Source of the DNA: Blumeriella jaapii
Lineage: Eukaryota; Ascomycota; Leotiomycetes; Helotiales; Drepanopezizaceae
Length of the DNA stretch: 64,000 bases
Direction of reading: 5' to 3'
NCBI GenBank assembly: GCA_009599575.1
Contig: VWND01000005.1
Coordinates: 558,001 to 622,000, forward strand
Shown here: positions 44,824-56,690 of the stretch, one piece after another
Position numbering within the stretch: the stretch's first letter is position 1
Layout: the number at the start of each line of letters is the position of its first letter
Notes under the pieces: model-generated
What the model was told of the DNA's origin: nothing
Databases searched by the model: none
The model's input: the letters and a program-made list of their open reading frames with translations, nothing else
Position numbers and translations under genes: made by a program

Positions 44824-45507
44824 GTTGTTTTTGCACGGCGGGTACGAGAGGCGCGGAGACGCGCTTTCGCACCGGCGCGTCGTGGTAATTTATCGTCGCA
44901 ATCGACCGTCGTTCGCCCTTGCTGCGCTCACATGTAGATATCTGCTCTGAGAGCTGTGATCGTTGTGCTCCGTACGTGCAATACAGGTATGTAGGTACTG
45001 TACTATGTTCAGCAGCCTGCCGGCGGAGAGGGGTGGAAACCAAGGGAGGGGCGAGGCTGCCTCGCGGTGACTCTGCGGATTGGAAAAGACAGGTGCGCAG
45101 CGAGAAACGAGGAAATCAAGCGTCTTGCAACTCGAAGCCGAGACGTTGTTGGAGGCCAGGAATCTTTCTGATCAGTAGGCGGCGATCAACGTTGGCTCAG
45201 TTCGCTGGTTCGCAGTCGCGGCATTCCGTGCTGATGACTAAGAGCACAACACAGGTCTCTCACAGTCGCGGAGAAGCCTGGGGCTCTTTCTCGACGTATA
45301 AAGGGGTTTCCAAGGCGCTTCGCCAGCTGAGAGTCATACTTGGTCAACTCCTCTCGAAGCTCGAGAGGTCTCTAGATCCAGTTCATTAGATCGCGCACAT
45401 GTGCTGCCTACCCCGACGCCGTTCTGTGCCCCGTTCCTTTGCTTTTCAACTAGAATACACTCAGAAGCCTGGTCCCCGTACCCGGACAAACCAACTGCCA
45501 CGGCTCA
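44824..45507. promoter_or_regulatory. SNF2 gene upstream region and LSB6 3' flank
   Basis: 684 bases without a recognised gene. A TACTGTACT motif lies near 44997. Nothing else stands out. Confidence 0.45.
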
Positions 45508-47805
45508 TCAACACCACGTAAACACTGGGTTCTTGCTCTTCACTGTCTCGAGCCTTTCTACAATGACCTTCCTCTGGTTCCCTTCCATCCCTTCCGCGGC
45601 CGCATACCCCAAATCACCCTCGTGATCGTCCCCATCATACAACGCCGGACCCCTCCCATGCCGATGCGAGAATGAGAAGCGCCTCTCACGGGTGGTAGGA
45701 GGGGATCGGGGCGGCCCATCGTAGCTCATTCGAGCTCGGGGGTGGTTGGTGAGGGCAGGTCGATCCGAGAATTTGACTTGTCCAGTTTTGCGGCCCTCGT
45801 TGGGAGGGCCCGAGATAGTCGCGGTAGACTCGGGAGATTCACGGCCAGGGGTCTCTTGGCTCGCCCTGGGGCTGGTTAATTCGAACCGGTTTGGATTTGG
45901 TAAGTCTGCGGGCGGACTAGCTAGACCAAGCAGGTCAGGCTGGGGGGCAGAAGAGTTGGCAGCGCTGATATCCATCTCATCCGTCTCGTGAAGATCCTTG
46001 TCGAGGCCAACATCGTGACGCCTGCGCATGTCGGCAGAGACGCGCATGGGCACCGCAACTGGGACATCGACAAGGTCATCCCAGACACAGACACGGGCTC
46101 TTCTAGTCAGCTCTAGCGGTCCGTGATCTGCCAGCTTGAGCGTCTCAACCACATTCCACGCTTGCCCTTTCATGACCGCGATCTGCCGGGCAAACATGCT
46201 TTCTTGGAAATCAGCATCCTGAGCGAAGACTTGTCGCAATTCCAGCTGCGTTTCACTCCACCATTGCTTCGATGTAAGAAGAGGTAGGAAGTGATCTCTC
46301 GTTCTCTGAGAAAAGGGTTGGCCAATAAGCGACACCGGTAAGAAGAGCCAGCCAAAAGGAAAGCTTCTCCACGCATCCGGATGCTTCCAAGGCCATGACA
46401 GACTGTTGTCGATGGCTCCAATAGACATCGTTGGGCCCCGTCTTCCAGAGGGCGTTGCGGACCTGCTCGTTGCCTCCATAGGCTGTTGAACCCGATAGGG
46501 GTGTGTCTTCGGTGGTATGTTGTCCGTTGGAACGAGTCGCGGCGAACGCTCTTCTTCACGATCGTCCATACGAGGGGGCTCTGAAACAATCGACACATCC
46601 TGATTCTCCCAGTCCACTTTGATCATCCAATTGTCCAGTCCTCTATCCGTATTTCGCATGATGTAATCCAAAATGACCAGCTTCTCGAGCTCTTCCCGGA
46701 AGGATTGCTGAAGTGCTTCTGTCCAACGGAATCGTCTCTCGGCGCCTGATAATGGGGTCGTCGGATTGTCGTCGCCATCATCTTCATCATCTGATCGAGA
46801 GCTATTCGGTCTGCAATGCTCGCTCCAGGGCTTGGCCTTCCGTCCTGGTGCGTCTGCAGGTCTGTATCCTCCATTGGAATGATCCGGCCAGGGGTTCTCT
46901 CGCAAAAAAATATTCGCGTCTTTGAACCCCTTCAAGAACACCTGAAAACTGCCAACCTTCGGCGGAAAGGGCTTCCTCTTCTTGTAGAATGCTCTTCTGT
47001 CCCAGAAATCGTAATGGAACGATTTGGAAGACAAATGTACAATGTCCGTGTAAGGAACCAAATTCGTCCGCAGGCGGCAATCGAGAGTATATGCAGCGGC
47101 TTCGGAGACGTAGCTGAGATTGGGAATGAGGCACGCCCGTCCAAAGAAGCAAGGAAACAGGTTCCGATGGATCCATTTGTTCCACTTGGGGTTGCCTGCC
47201 GCATACGGCTCCTCGTCCTTCGGTTTGAAGACGCCGACAACCTTCCCGTCACTGTTCCGAGCAAAGTAACTCCCTGAGCTCCCCTGCGTGATCATCTTGG
47301 GATGTATGCCTTGCTCGATAGCCACTCTCACACTCTCAACCACGTCGTCGAATTCCAGCTTCGACATTCGGCCCTGGTCTGTTTCCGACGCCAGCGTTTC
47401 GGCCGTGGCAGGGCGCACTCCATCTGGAGCCTGAAATACCGAGTGGTGAATCTCCAACTGCTCCTCCTCCTCCGTCTTGCCTTTGACTTTGTTGATCTTA
47501 AACTTTGCAGCGATTTCGTCGGCCCATCGTTCCAGCCTTGCGTTGATAGCCTTGATGTCTACCCCTGAGGAATTACTCCTCATCCGTCTTCGATGTCGCG
47601 GTATCCGAGCCGTGGACGGCGACGTAGTCCCGTCTGTGTACATACCGCCATGGCCGCGGGGTTGTGTGATGGATGCAAAGCGCGGAGCTGCTGTTGCTGG
47701 CTGCAGAGAGGCATAGCTGTTGGCCAGATCGTCGTTCTCCGAATCGGAATCCTCAGCCTGGGCTATTCGGGCATAGCCCGTCGTAGGAGGTCGATTCCTA
47801 GGCAT
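45508..47805 (-). CDS. LSB6: Type II phosphatidylinositol 4-kinase
   Basis: The enzyme makes PI4P on endosomal and vacuolar membranes. One exon encodes 765 aa. The start MPRNRPPTTGYARIAQAEDS is the family N-terminus. The kinase domain begins near residue 170 (GSSGSYFARNSDGKVVGVFK, the ATP-binding part) and continues with EEPYAAGNPKWNKW. The catalytic segment IMRNTDRGLDNWMIK and the later NSLSWPWKHPDAWRSFPFGW are clear. An acidic linker (SRSDDEDDGDD) interrupts the lobe boundary, as in fungal enzymes. The C-terminal 200 residues are low complexity but end in KSKNPVFTWC, a conserved-looking tail. No frameshift is seen. Confidence 0.94.
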   Translation of the reverse strand: MPRNRPPTTGYARIAQAEDSDSENDDLANSYASLQPATAAPRFASITQPRGHGGMYTDGTTSPSTARIPRHRRRMRSNSSGVDIKAINARLERWADEIAAKFKINKVKGKTEEEEQLEIHHSVFQAPDGVRPATAETLASETDQGRMSKLEFDDVVESVRVAIEQGIHPKMITQGSSGSYFARNSDGKVVGVFKPKDEEPYAAGNPKWNKWIHRNLFPCFFGRACLIPNLSYVSEAAAYTLDCRLRTNLVPYTDIVHLSSKSFHYDFWDRRAFYKKRKPFPPKVGSFQVFLKGFKDANIFLRENPWPDHSNGGYRPADAPGRKAKPWSEHCRPNSSRSDDEDDGDDNPTTPLSGAERRFRWTEALQQSFREELEKLVILDYIMRNTDRGLDNWMIKVDWENQDVSIVSEPPRMDDREEERSPRLVPTDNIPPKTHPYRVQQPMEATSRSATPSGRRGPTMSIGAIDNSLSWPWKHPDAWRSFPFGWLFLPVSLIGQPFSQRTRDHFLPLLTSKQWWSETQLELRQVFAQDADFQESMFARQIAVMKGQAWNVVETLKLADHGPLELTRRARVCVWDDLVDVPVAVPMRVSADMRRRHDVGLDKDLHETDEMDISAANSSAPQPDLLGLASPPADLPNPNRFELTSPRASQETPGRESPESTATISGPPNEGRKTGQVKFSDRPALTNHPRARMSYDGPPRSPPTTRERRFSFSHRHGRGPALYDGDDHEGDLGYAAAEGMEGNQRKVIVERLETVKSKNPVFTWC

Positions 47806-48733
47806 ATTTGGAACAGTTCACCTCTTGCTTGACATGGTGCAGTGGAGGGCTGGCGAGGGCTGGCGGTTGTGTGAATAGTTGGCTTGTCGTCACATCCACG
47901 TCGTAGCTAGAGAACCGCGGAACCGCGTCACGATAGACCGACCCCTGCCTGTATTCCGTCGACCCGACAGTGGAAACGCTTTTTATATCACGTGTCGCAT
48001 GTTTCGAAACAACTGACTGGAAGTTACAGACAACAGATCCTCTGAGTGAGTTGGTTTGCCGCTACTAGGTCACGGCAGAATAGCTCTCCAGATAACACCA
48101 GGTGAGCCAGAAAGTCGGAATGTGAATGTGAAGAAGACAAGTGTAAAAAGAACAACGTCTCCCATTGTCGGTATCAAGAAGAAAAAAACGTTCTTGTTGC
48201 ACGAGATGCAAGCGGACACGCGCACTTTCTTATGATAAATGCAGAATGACCTCTCATGAATAGCTAGCTCCATTACCTTACCTACAGTACCTAGGTACCC
48301 ATAGTCTTGAGTCTTGAGTCCTGAGGGTGAAGATCTACCAAGTATACCAAGCTCCGCTTTTCGAGCTGATAAGCACGTTTCTTCTACAGCACATGTGCCT
48401 GTAAGCGATCATAATGCGACGGAGCAACAGTATACATGTCTAGATACAAGATCAGCAACAAGTCCAACCTGGCCTACGAACATACAGTACACTCTTGGGC
48501 AAGCTGCGTTACATGTTGAGAGGCACAGTACTGTAGAGTTAAATTCACTTTATTTACAGTAAGACGAGGCACGCACGGGCCATCTAAACCAAAATCTCCA
48601 ACCCACCAGTGAATTCGCGACGAGGATCACCTACAAACATGCAAGTTCGAGCCTAAGTATCCGTGACAACGCCTCGACCAAGTTCAGGAGAGAAAGAGAG
48701 ACAGAGAAAGAGAGAGAAAGAGCAACCGTCGCT
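47806..48733. promoter_or_regulatory. Divergent promoter LSB6/RBM26-like gene
   Basis: 928 gene-free bases. A TATCACGTGTC E-box lies at 47986-47996, TACCTACAGTACCTAGGTACC around 48279-48299, another CAGTACTGTA at 48527, and an AGAGAAAG-rich run (48688-48722) directly before the downstream ATG. Confidence 0.5.
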
Positions 48734-51158
48734 ATGTTGTTTGCAGAGGAAGACGTGCCGCATCTGAAGAAGTGGATTGTGAAAAGACTCGCTGGAACGT
48801 ACGGGAGCTCCCACACCTCTTCGAGATAAATGTTTGCTAACTTCTCTGCTATCCAGATCTGATGCGGATGCAGACGTTCTTGCAGACTACGTTCTTGCTC
48901 TTCTTCGACACGATGGTGACACGGAAACTGTACGCTTGCTCTGCGAGGCTGAGATTCCCGACTTCTTGAAGGAAGATTCCGCGGTCTTTGTCAGAGACGT
49001 CTTCGATGCGATTCAATACAAAGCATACCTTCCAGGCGCCCCTCCGTTACGCCGAGAATCCATACCTTTCGCGCCTCCAAGCGGCCCTTCTGCCTCCTCG
49101 GCGCATGGATACGGAGGCTCGGGTATGAGTGCACCAACTGGACCTCAGAATGGCTCGAGGAAGCGCTCTTTTAACGACCGAGGTGATGGGGGAGCGCAGG
49201 ATGGTGGGTTCATGATGGGCGATCCGAATGGTAGAGCATTCAAGCAACCAAGACGTGGAGGGCCAGGAATCGGCAGAGGCGATTTCGACGCCCCATACAA
49301 TCCAAATAGTGGCAGAGGGGGCTTTGCAGGAGGACGACCACCGCCAACGAATCTACAAGGTATTCCGCCCCAGAGATTCCCTGGTATGCCCAGTCCTCCG
49401 CCAGGTATGCCGCCTATAGACCCGAACGATTCTATGGCTGCTCTTCTGGCGATGCAGGCAATGGGCTTCCCGATACCCGGTATGCCAGCCTTCCCACAAG
49501 CTACCTCCCCGGGAGTGGCACCGTCAAACAAGCAGCGATGTAGAGACTTTGATCTCAAGGGGTTCTGCGCCAGAGGAAACCAATGCCACTTCGATCACGG
49601 GGAGCACAAGATATGGGTCCCTCCGACGAACCGAGGTGAGGAATACGATCCTACCAATGCAAGTCTCATGACGGGTGTTGAGAGCAACACTCCTGGCCCT
49701 GGTCCTGGTCCTGGGAATACTTTCAACCGGTTCCGAGGCGGCGACAGAGGCCGAGGACGTGGTGGGTTCATGAGAGGTGATAGGACACAGCTCGGCGCTC
49801 CCGGCAGAAGAAACGGCAGATCAGAATTCTCCTCTGATCGACCTAATCACGACAAGACGAATACTAAGATCGTGGTGGAGAACATTCCCGAGGACAAGTT
49901 TACTGAGGATGAAGTCCGAGGATTTTTCTCCGAGTTTGGCAAAATCGAGGAAGTGTCAATGCGCCCCTACAAACGCTTGGCAATTGTCAAATACGACGAT
50001 TGGAACGCTGCCAGTAACGCCTACAAGTCCCCGGCCGTGATTTTTGACAACAGGTTCGTCAAAGTGTACTGGTACAATGGCGACCACACTCTCCCTAAGC
50101 CCAATCCCGTCAAAACCGGAAATGGTAACTCCAAAAAGGAATCTTCGGACCCCAATGCTGCCGTCCCTCACAGAGCCAATTCCGAATCCCAACTTGATAT
50201 TGAGGAGTTTGCCCGCAAGCAACAAGAAGTACAGAAGGCGCACGAGGAGAAGATGAAGAAGAAGCAAGAAATGGAGGCGGCCAAGAAGGAGCTCGAGAAG
50301 CGACAAGAGGAGCTCATGAAGAATCAGGCTGAGGAGAAGAGAAAACTCATGGAGCGGATCGCGGCCAAGAGTGGAAAATCTGGTTCTCCCGCTCATGCGT
50401 CTGCCAATGGAACCTCTGCGCCCGAGACCAAGTCGAAGTCGGAGACGGAGGCTCTGAAGGCACAGCTAACTGCGTTGGAGGCCGAAGCAAAGTCCCTTGG
50501 TCTTGACCCTTCGCTTACGGATGCCAACTCGTGGGGTGGCCGTGGCCGCGGACGTGGTAGAGGACGTGGGGATTTCAGAGGACGAGGGGACTTCGTACCG
50601 CGTGGCCGAGGGGGATTCAGAGGTCGTGGCGGTGCTCCATTCTCCGCAGATGGACGTTCCTTTAATCTCGATAATCGCCCCAAGACCGTCAGCGTGACTG
50701 GTATGGACTTCTCAGATAGCGCCAAAGACGGGGCACTGAGAGAGTATCTCTTTGTAAGGTTTCCCTCTGTCCGCCAGAACATATCTACTTACACAATTTA
50801 GACTATTGGCGAGTTCACCAACATTGAGACTACATCCGCCAGCGCTCAGATCACCTTCAAGGATCGCAAAATTGCCGAGAAGTTCTTCGCCAGCGTTGCC
50901 CGAGACGGCGGCGAGCTCCCATTAGCCGGCAAAGTGGAATTAGCATGGGTCAAGACTCCACTGCCTCCAGTCAATCGTGAAGCTCCGAAGTCGTTTGTTA
51001 TCAAGGCCGAGGAGGATACGCACATGGAGGAGGGCGATGCTATGTCAGCGAGCAGTCCGGCGGGCGGCCTTGGACGTAACAATGCAGAGGGTGGTCACGA
51101 TCAGCAAGAGAACTTGGATTATGATGTCGCTGACGATAATGACTGGGGCATTAACTGA
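48734..51158 (+). CDS. RBM26/RBM27-like RNA-binding protein (PWI-like, CCCH, RRM)
   Basis: Exons 48734-48798, 48857-50753 and 50802-51158 give 772 aa. The N-terminal 80 residues form a PWI-like helical domain (FAEEDVPHLKKWIVKRL ... LRHDGDTETVRLL). Low-complexity Gly/Pro sequence with RGG follows. The CCCH finger is CRDFDLKGFCARGNQCHFDH (about residues 250-269). The first RRM (about 358-434) begins TKIVVENIPEDKFTED. A Lys/Glu coiled coil (about 470-545), an RGG-rich segment and a second RRM-like module (KTVSVTGMDFSD ... TSASAQITFKD) end in an acidic tail. Human RBM26/27 work in nuclear RNA surveillance; a similar role is inferred. Both introns are GT-AG (48799-48856, 50754-50801). Confidence 0.88.
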
Positions 51159-51643
51159 GCGGCGGTGCTGTGAAGGTTGGGTGACGGCGGTATGCGTTGG
51201 ACACTGGCCACAAAAAACTGTACAATTTCATGTATTTGTATCATAGGTTTTGTGGACGAGCTACAATCACGTTGGGGTATTCGAGAGTCCGGTCTCTCGT
51301 ACATCGAGGGGCAGCACTGTCTGGTGTTTCGTGGTGATCTCTTCGGACTTCCGCTTTACCGTACCTACAGCTCATCTGGCCTGTCGGATGAAGCGAACCT
51401 GGCCTCCTCTCCTCTCGAAAGCCCTTTTGGTAACACACATCATAGCAGACGCAGTCTCCCTCTTCGGGAACGTATTGATACGCTCTGTGCTTCTGTAGGA
51501 CAGTAGACTCGCCAACGTCAACAACCCCGCCTTACCCCCTTGTCCCCTGAGGGGCCAATCAAAACAGAGAAAATGGTGCCAGCCACCAGCCACCAGCCAC
51601 CAGTCACCAGCCACCAGGACCCCAGGAACACACTTGTACCGTA

Positions 51644-51722
51644 CGTACTACAGTAGGTAAGTACTCCAGTAAGTACTGCTGTAAATACTACAGTAAGTAC
51701 TATAGTAAGTACTGCTGTAAGG
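51644..51722. repeat. 12-bp minisatellite AGTACTNNAGTA
   Basis: Six near-tandem units: CGTACTACAGTA, then after a 4-bp spacer AGTACTCCAGTA, AGTACTGCTGTA, AATACTACAGTA, AGTACTATAGTA and AGTACTGCTGTA. The unit contains the same GTAC/CAGTA motif that is dispersed through the window, which suggests local amplification of that motif. Confidence 0.8.
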
Positions 51723-51828
51723 ACTGTATGATTTCTTTCTTTCCTCTGGAATTTCATTAGCCTTCGCTTGACGCGGGCCGGCATTTTTGCTTGCGTCTGC
51801 CCCTCCGTCCATCCCACTGCAGCGACAC

Positions 51829-51866
51829 AAAGCTAAAGCCAAAGCCAAAGCCAAAGCCAAAGTCAA
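51829..51866. repeat. (AAAGCC)n microsatellite
   Basis: Six units of AAAGCC or close variants in tandem. Confidence 0.8.
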
Positions 51867-52434
51867 GCTTCAACTTCCTTTTTCCCCCACCGCTCTCTTC
51901 CCTCCCCCCTCCTCCCTTGGTGATCTCAACCGCTGTTACCGCTGGCATTGTGACGACCATCACTCGAGCGAGAGATCCATCCCGGGACCTTGCATTGCCA
52001 CTGTCACTGCCTCTGCCTCTGCTCTCCTTTTCTCTCTTGAATCTCTCCTCGTTTTCCTTTTCCTCCTCCGTCTTGCCACCAAAACCTAAAGCCCCCCCTT
52101 CCCTCGCCTTCCTACTCGTTGTACATGCAGCGACAAGCAGTAGATCGTTGGGCTCGCAAACGCTACTTCGGATAGCCCCAATTGCTGTACGATAGAACGA
52201 ACATCTGGGAAACGGTCTAGATACAGACAGATACCTTCAGAGACCCAAGGTGCGTGCTTTTTTCTCTGGGGCTTCCCTTCACAAACACCTCCTCCAGACC
52301 TCTACAACTGCCCCTAGGCCCGATGGCTGGCTCCTTTGCTTCGAATTGACACAAGCCTCTAAGCTGTTTTCTCCAGGTCCATCACTCCCCAAACTCCCAA
52401 TTCTCAGCTCCCAAGGAGCTCCTGATCCCGCAAA

Positions 52435-54452
52435 ATGCACATCAAAGACATGCTTTCCGAGGCCGAACGGTCGGGCCAGCCCACTTTCTCCTTCGAATTC
52501 TTCCCTCCCAAGACCGCTCAAGGAGTCCAGAACCTCTATGACCGGATGGACCGCATGCATGGCCTCGGGCCCTCTTTCATCGACATCACCTGGGGCGCCG
52601 GCGGCCGTCTCGCCCAATTGACCTGCGAGATGGTCAGTGTCGCTCAATCGCAGTACGGACTCGAGACATGCATGCACTTGACATGCACCGATATGGGCCA
52701 GGAGACCGTCGACGCGGCATTGAGGGACGCATACAACGCCGGCTGTACCAATATACTGGCGTTGAGGGGCGATCCGCCGAGAGAGCAGGATAAGTGGACC
52801 GCGACAGAGGGAGGCTTCCAATATGCAAAGGACTTGGTGACGCATATCCGCAAGACGTACGGCAATCACTTTGATATTGGCGTGGCCGGGTACCCCGAGG
52901 GCTGCGACGACCAGGATGATCCTGAGCTTTTGCTGGAGCATTTGAAGCAGAAGGTCGATGCGGGGGCGACGTTCATCGTGACGCAGATGTTCTACGATGC
53001 CGAGAACTTCATCGAGTGGGTGGGCAAGGTGCGGGCGAAGGGCATAACGATTCCCATCGTGCCAGGCATCATGCCCATTAACACCTACGCCAGCTTTCTG
53101 AGGAGATGCAATCACATGGGATGCAGAATCCCTCCTGATTGGAGTGCGGCGTTAGAGGCTGTCAAGAATGATGATGCCGCTGTACGAAACATCGGTACGG
53201 GGCTGGTGGCTGCCATGTGCCGCAAGCTTCTTGGAGCCGGCATTCATCATCTTCATTTCTACACCATGAACCTGGCCCAGGCTACCCGCATGCTCTTGGA
53301 AGAGCTAAGCCTCACACCATCCGAGAAACGGCCACTGAAGCAAGCCCTGCCATGGAGGAAATCTCTCAGCTTGGGACGCCGCGACGAAGACGTCCGTCCC
53401 ATCTTCTGGAAGAACCGCAACAAGTCCTACGTTGCCCGTACCCAAGACTGGGACGAGTTTCCCAACGGTCGTTGGGGTGATTCTAGATCTCCGGCTTTTG
53501 GAGAGCTAGATGCTTATGGGATTGGGTTAAAGGGCACCAGCGAGCAGAACCGCAAGCTCTGGGGCGAGCCGAAGTCTATCAAGGACATTGCCGACATCTT
53601 CGTCAAGTACCTGGAAAACGGCATCGAGATTCTACCGTGGAGTGAAGCCCCCATCACGAACGAAGCCGACTCCATCAAGGCCGATCTCATCAAGCTGAAC
53701 AAACGAGGCATGCTTACCATCAATTCTCAGCCAGCAGTTGACGGGGTCAAGTCGTCGGACCCAGTTTATGGATGGGGCCCTAGCAACGGATACGTGTACC
53801 AGAAGGCCTACCTGGAGCTCCTCGTTTCACCAACATTGATGGCACAACTCATCTCCAGGATCGAGCTTAATACCGACCTGACCTACTATGCTGTGAACCG
53901 CGCTGGAGAGTTAAAAACCAACGCACCAAGCGATGGGCCGAATGCTGTAACGTGGGGAGTGTTCCCTGGGAAGGAAATTGTACAGCCGACCATCGTCGAG
54001 ACGATCAGTTTCCTGGCATGGAAGGATGAAGCTTTCCGATTAGGGAAGGACTGGGCACACTGTCACTCGGCCTTGAGTCCTAGTCGGCAGCTTATTGACA
54101 ATTTAATGGACACGTGGTACCTTGTTAACATTGGTATGTGGTTTCACGATCCGGGCGTGTGTTTTGCTAACGAGTTGCAGTGCACAATGATTTCCACCAG
54201 ACCCATGGTCTGTTTCCGCTCTTTGACGGCTTGGAAGTGGATAATATGGATGTTCCATTTGAAGCTCGTACTGAAGCCAGCGGAACTAATGGACATATCA
54301 AAGAGACTAACGGTGTCAACGGCAGCGCCCCGACTGGCGGAGAGTACATCCCTCTTACCAGCGCAGCGACCGAGAAGGGGGGTGTCCATACTATCAGCCC
54401 ACTGACTGGGAAGGAGAATGTTGCTTTTAGCGACCCGTTTATTTCCAACTAG
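52435..54452 (+). CDS. MET13: Methylenetetrahydrofolate reductase, Met13 type
   Basis: The enzyme reduces 5,10-methylene-THF to 5-methyl-THF, which supplies the methyl group for methionine synthesis. Exons 52435-54133 and 54181-54452 give 656 aa. The N-terminal catalytic TIM barrel carries PTFSFEFFPPKTAQGVQNLY, FIDITWGAGG, ETCMHLTCTDM, NILALRGDPPRE and FIVTQMFYDAENF. The linker and the regulatory half follow (LPWRKSLSLGRRDEDVRPIFW, then TINSQPAVDGV and NAVTWGVFPGKEI). The intron (54134-54180) joins LVNI to VHNDF. The tail after about residue 600 is low complexity. Residue by residue it is closer to yeast Met13 than to Met12, so the second fungal paralogue should lie elsewhere. It is complete with no frame problem. 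Confidence 0.95.
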
Positions 54453-55604
54453 AGCGCTTCTCCACTCCCGTCAGCATCGCCTCTTCGCGACTGTGTTCTC
54501 CACGTTTTACGATTCAACATACGCCGTCGATGACTTTCCCCATTTCTCTGATCTGGGGGGTTTCCGGTTTCCATTTTCAACATGGTTCTTCTGCGAGCAT
54601 GTAGCGCGGTGTTCTGGAAAAAGGCAGACTTCAACAAGTCTGGCGTTTTTTTTTTATACTGGTGATTTCAACGATCAAGCTAGGTGTAGATAGAGAGAGA
54701 AAAAAAGCCAAAGTATAGCGGCGTGGAAGAGACTCCTTTTGCATTGTAGCTGACAAGGTATCTTGTTCAGAGGCCGGTGGCATATATGTGCGTGCGCCTT
54801 CAACGGCTTAGATAGGGAAGTAGATGAAGATAAGTTCAAAAATTGAGATGCGCTAGAATCAAGCCCTTTTTTAAACCTGACTTTGATCTCCATCGTGCCT
54901 GTTGATCCGGTTCCAAACTTGACAATTTCCCACCAAATTGGGGGGAGGGGGGGATTGCACATGATAAGTACAGTACTTGATAGATTAAATACTCAGCATG
55001 CCAAACACCTCAATTCCTAGTCCGGTCTCTCGAGGCCTGTCGTCAATCGAAACATCCACAATCTCGGAACCTCGAGCTACTGACTGTTTGCTACACGCAC
55101 CAATCCATCGATAGGTCTTTATAGGATTGGCATGAGTGTTGCAATCATGATAAGAATAGAATGCATGTGATTTGAAATCACGTCGCGTCTGAGCTGTCTG
55201 TGACTGGAACTGTACTGTATTGTTTGTGTGTACGTCGCTGGCTATCGGAATGTTTTTTGCGTGGGCGGTCACGTGTGAAGATACCTGCCTGCCTGGGCAG
55301 GCACGGGAGGTGTATTGTATGTGTCCAGTGGGAAGTTAAGTATAGATGCTCTCTATCTCTCGGTGCCGCGACGGGTGAATAACCACCTATGTAATGAAAG
55401 TAAGCGGCGACTAACGAAAGGGATGAAGAGGTCTTTGGTTTCGCGTGGCGAGAGCAGAAGGAGAAAGCACACCAGGAACTGGCTACCGTTTTGGGTTACT
55501 TGCTCGGCATTGAGTGTATCCCATCCTTCTCCATCTCTCTCTCCCTTTCTCCCTCCCTTTTACTCTTTTCACTCACCCTCGAATCTCAAAGGAGGTTGCT
55601 TATG
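54453..55604. other. Intergenic region
   Basis: 1.15 kb without a gene. A perfect palindrome TGCCTGCCTGGGCAGGCA lies at 55286-55303 and a TCACGTGTG E-box near 55268. A poly-C/T stretch at 55530-55560 precedes the pseudogene. Confidence 0.5.
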
Positions 55605-56590
55605 CGCAACCCCGGTCCCCTCCAACTCGACGCTCCAAGAAGCCGGCCGTCACGCTCCCCAACAACTTCGTCGCCGTCTTCCACGCCTCCACCCACGACC
55701 TGGGCCTTCCCCTCCCCTGACCCATACCAGATACCGCCTTGCCCCCCGAACTCGCCGACATGCCGATTCTGATCTGGGGCGAGACTTCGAGCATTGCGCT
55801 GTATGTGCTGCTGATTCTGAGATAGAATGTCCACTTCAACTTCACTGTGTCATAAACCAAAAGACAGAGGTAAAAGAGAGACAGTGGTATGTGCCAACAG
55901 AAGCCCAGGTACAGGTACAGAAGCCTACTCGTGACAACGAGCAAGCAGCGCCCTGCGCACCTGCCTGTCGGGACCCCGACGTGGGGCGGATCTGCTCGCC
56001 GTTGCCGGACCCGGCGGCGAAGATTCGTCTGCTTCCGATTTGCAACAGTTCGAAGACGGGATCCTTGGTGCCTCTGTCTGCGATCGGCAAGAACGGCGCG
56101 AGGGTTGCGGTTTGGTTGCTGGTTGTTGGTAGGGATGCTACGAAGGCTGATGAGCTGGAGTATGTCTCCTCCACCTCTCTTTCCCTCGCCCTCTCTTTCC
56201 CTCGCCTTCTCTTTCCCTCGCCCTCTCTTTCCCTCGCCCTCCCTATCCCTCTCCTCTGTCTTCCACTCCTACTTCCATTCCTCCCTGTAGTCCATGGTTC
56301 AACCCAGAGTGGCACCAGCTGCGTGTCTTCCAGAAGATACGCATCAGACGTGTCCTCTTCCGCCGTGTGGGTCGACGGCGTCTCGTCGCTAAGGGCGCGC
56401 CCTCGCACTTTTCGCCTCGAGACTTGCTCATCCGGGAGAAACTGGAGTCGGTAATCATGCCGGCGCCGCTGCGGCAGTGCGTCGTCAAGCCGAATCGGCA
56501 ACGTTTGTGCCAAGGGAGACGCTGCTGGAGAGGGCATAGAGGGCGATGAGGATGCTGCGCGGGGAGGAGGTAAGTGGGGAGAGGTCGGTT
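55605..56590 (+). pseudogene. Decayed medium-chain dehydrogenase/reductase (zinc-binding oxidoreductase-like)
   Basis: Fragments typical of the MDR (alcohol dehydrogenase/quinone reductase-like) family appear in order but in shifting frames. STLQEA and VTLPNNFVAVFHASTHDLG lie at 55626-55720 (a frame change separates them, then a stop). ELADMPILIWGETSSIAL with altered Rossmann glycines lies at 55750-55825 and ends in a stop. GKNGARVAVWLLVVGRDATK lies at 56085-56150, VIMPAPLRQCVVKPNRQR at 56451-56505, and ETLLERA, stop, RAMRMLRGEEVSGER at 56517-56585. Several frameshifts and stops plus a repeat insertion (56170-56256) rule out a functional product. Unlike the single indels in the housekeeping genes, this is multi-lesion decay. 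Confidence 0.75.
56170..56256. repeat. 16-bp CCCTCGCCCTCTCTTT minisatellite
   Basis: About five near-identical tandem units of TTTCCCTCGCCCTCTC, pure C/T/G on the plus strand, expanded inside the dehydrogenase pseudogene, near where an intron may once have been. Confidence 0.75.
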
Positions 56591-56690
56591 CGGAGAGCTG
56601 CTGAGAAGTGTGTAGGGGTAATGGAGAGGGGAAGAGGGGAAATGAGACCTGTAGGGTGAGGAAAGGGGAGCGGGGTGAGGAATGGGATGA

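Larger units (their letters stand above)
51159..52434. promoter_or_regulatory. MET13 upstream region
   Basis: No gene is supported in about 1.3 kb. It holds CAGCCAC repeats (51582-51620), a 12-bp minisatellite (51644-51722), an AAAGCC array (51829-51866) and a long C/T-rich leader (51870-52100). No CACGTG site was seen, although MET genes in yeast often use one. Confidence 0.5.

Noticed and set aside
55315..56454. A 379-codon open frame taken as a gene
   Set aside because: Its frame follows the conserved MDR fragments only in short patches; the fragments jump between frames, so it is a pseudogene crossed by a chance open frame.
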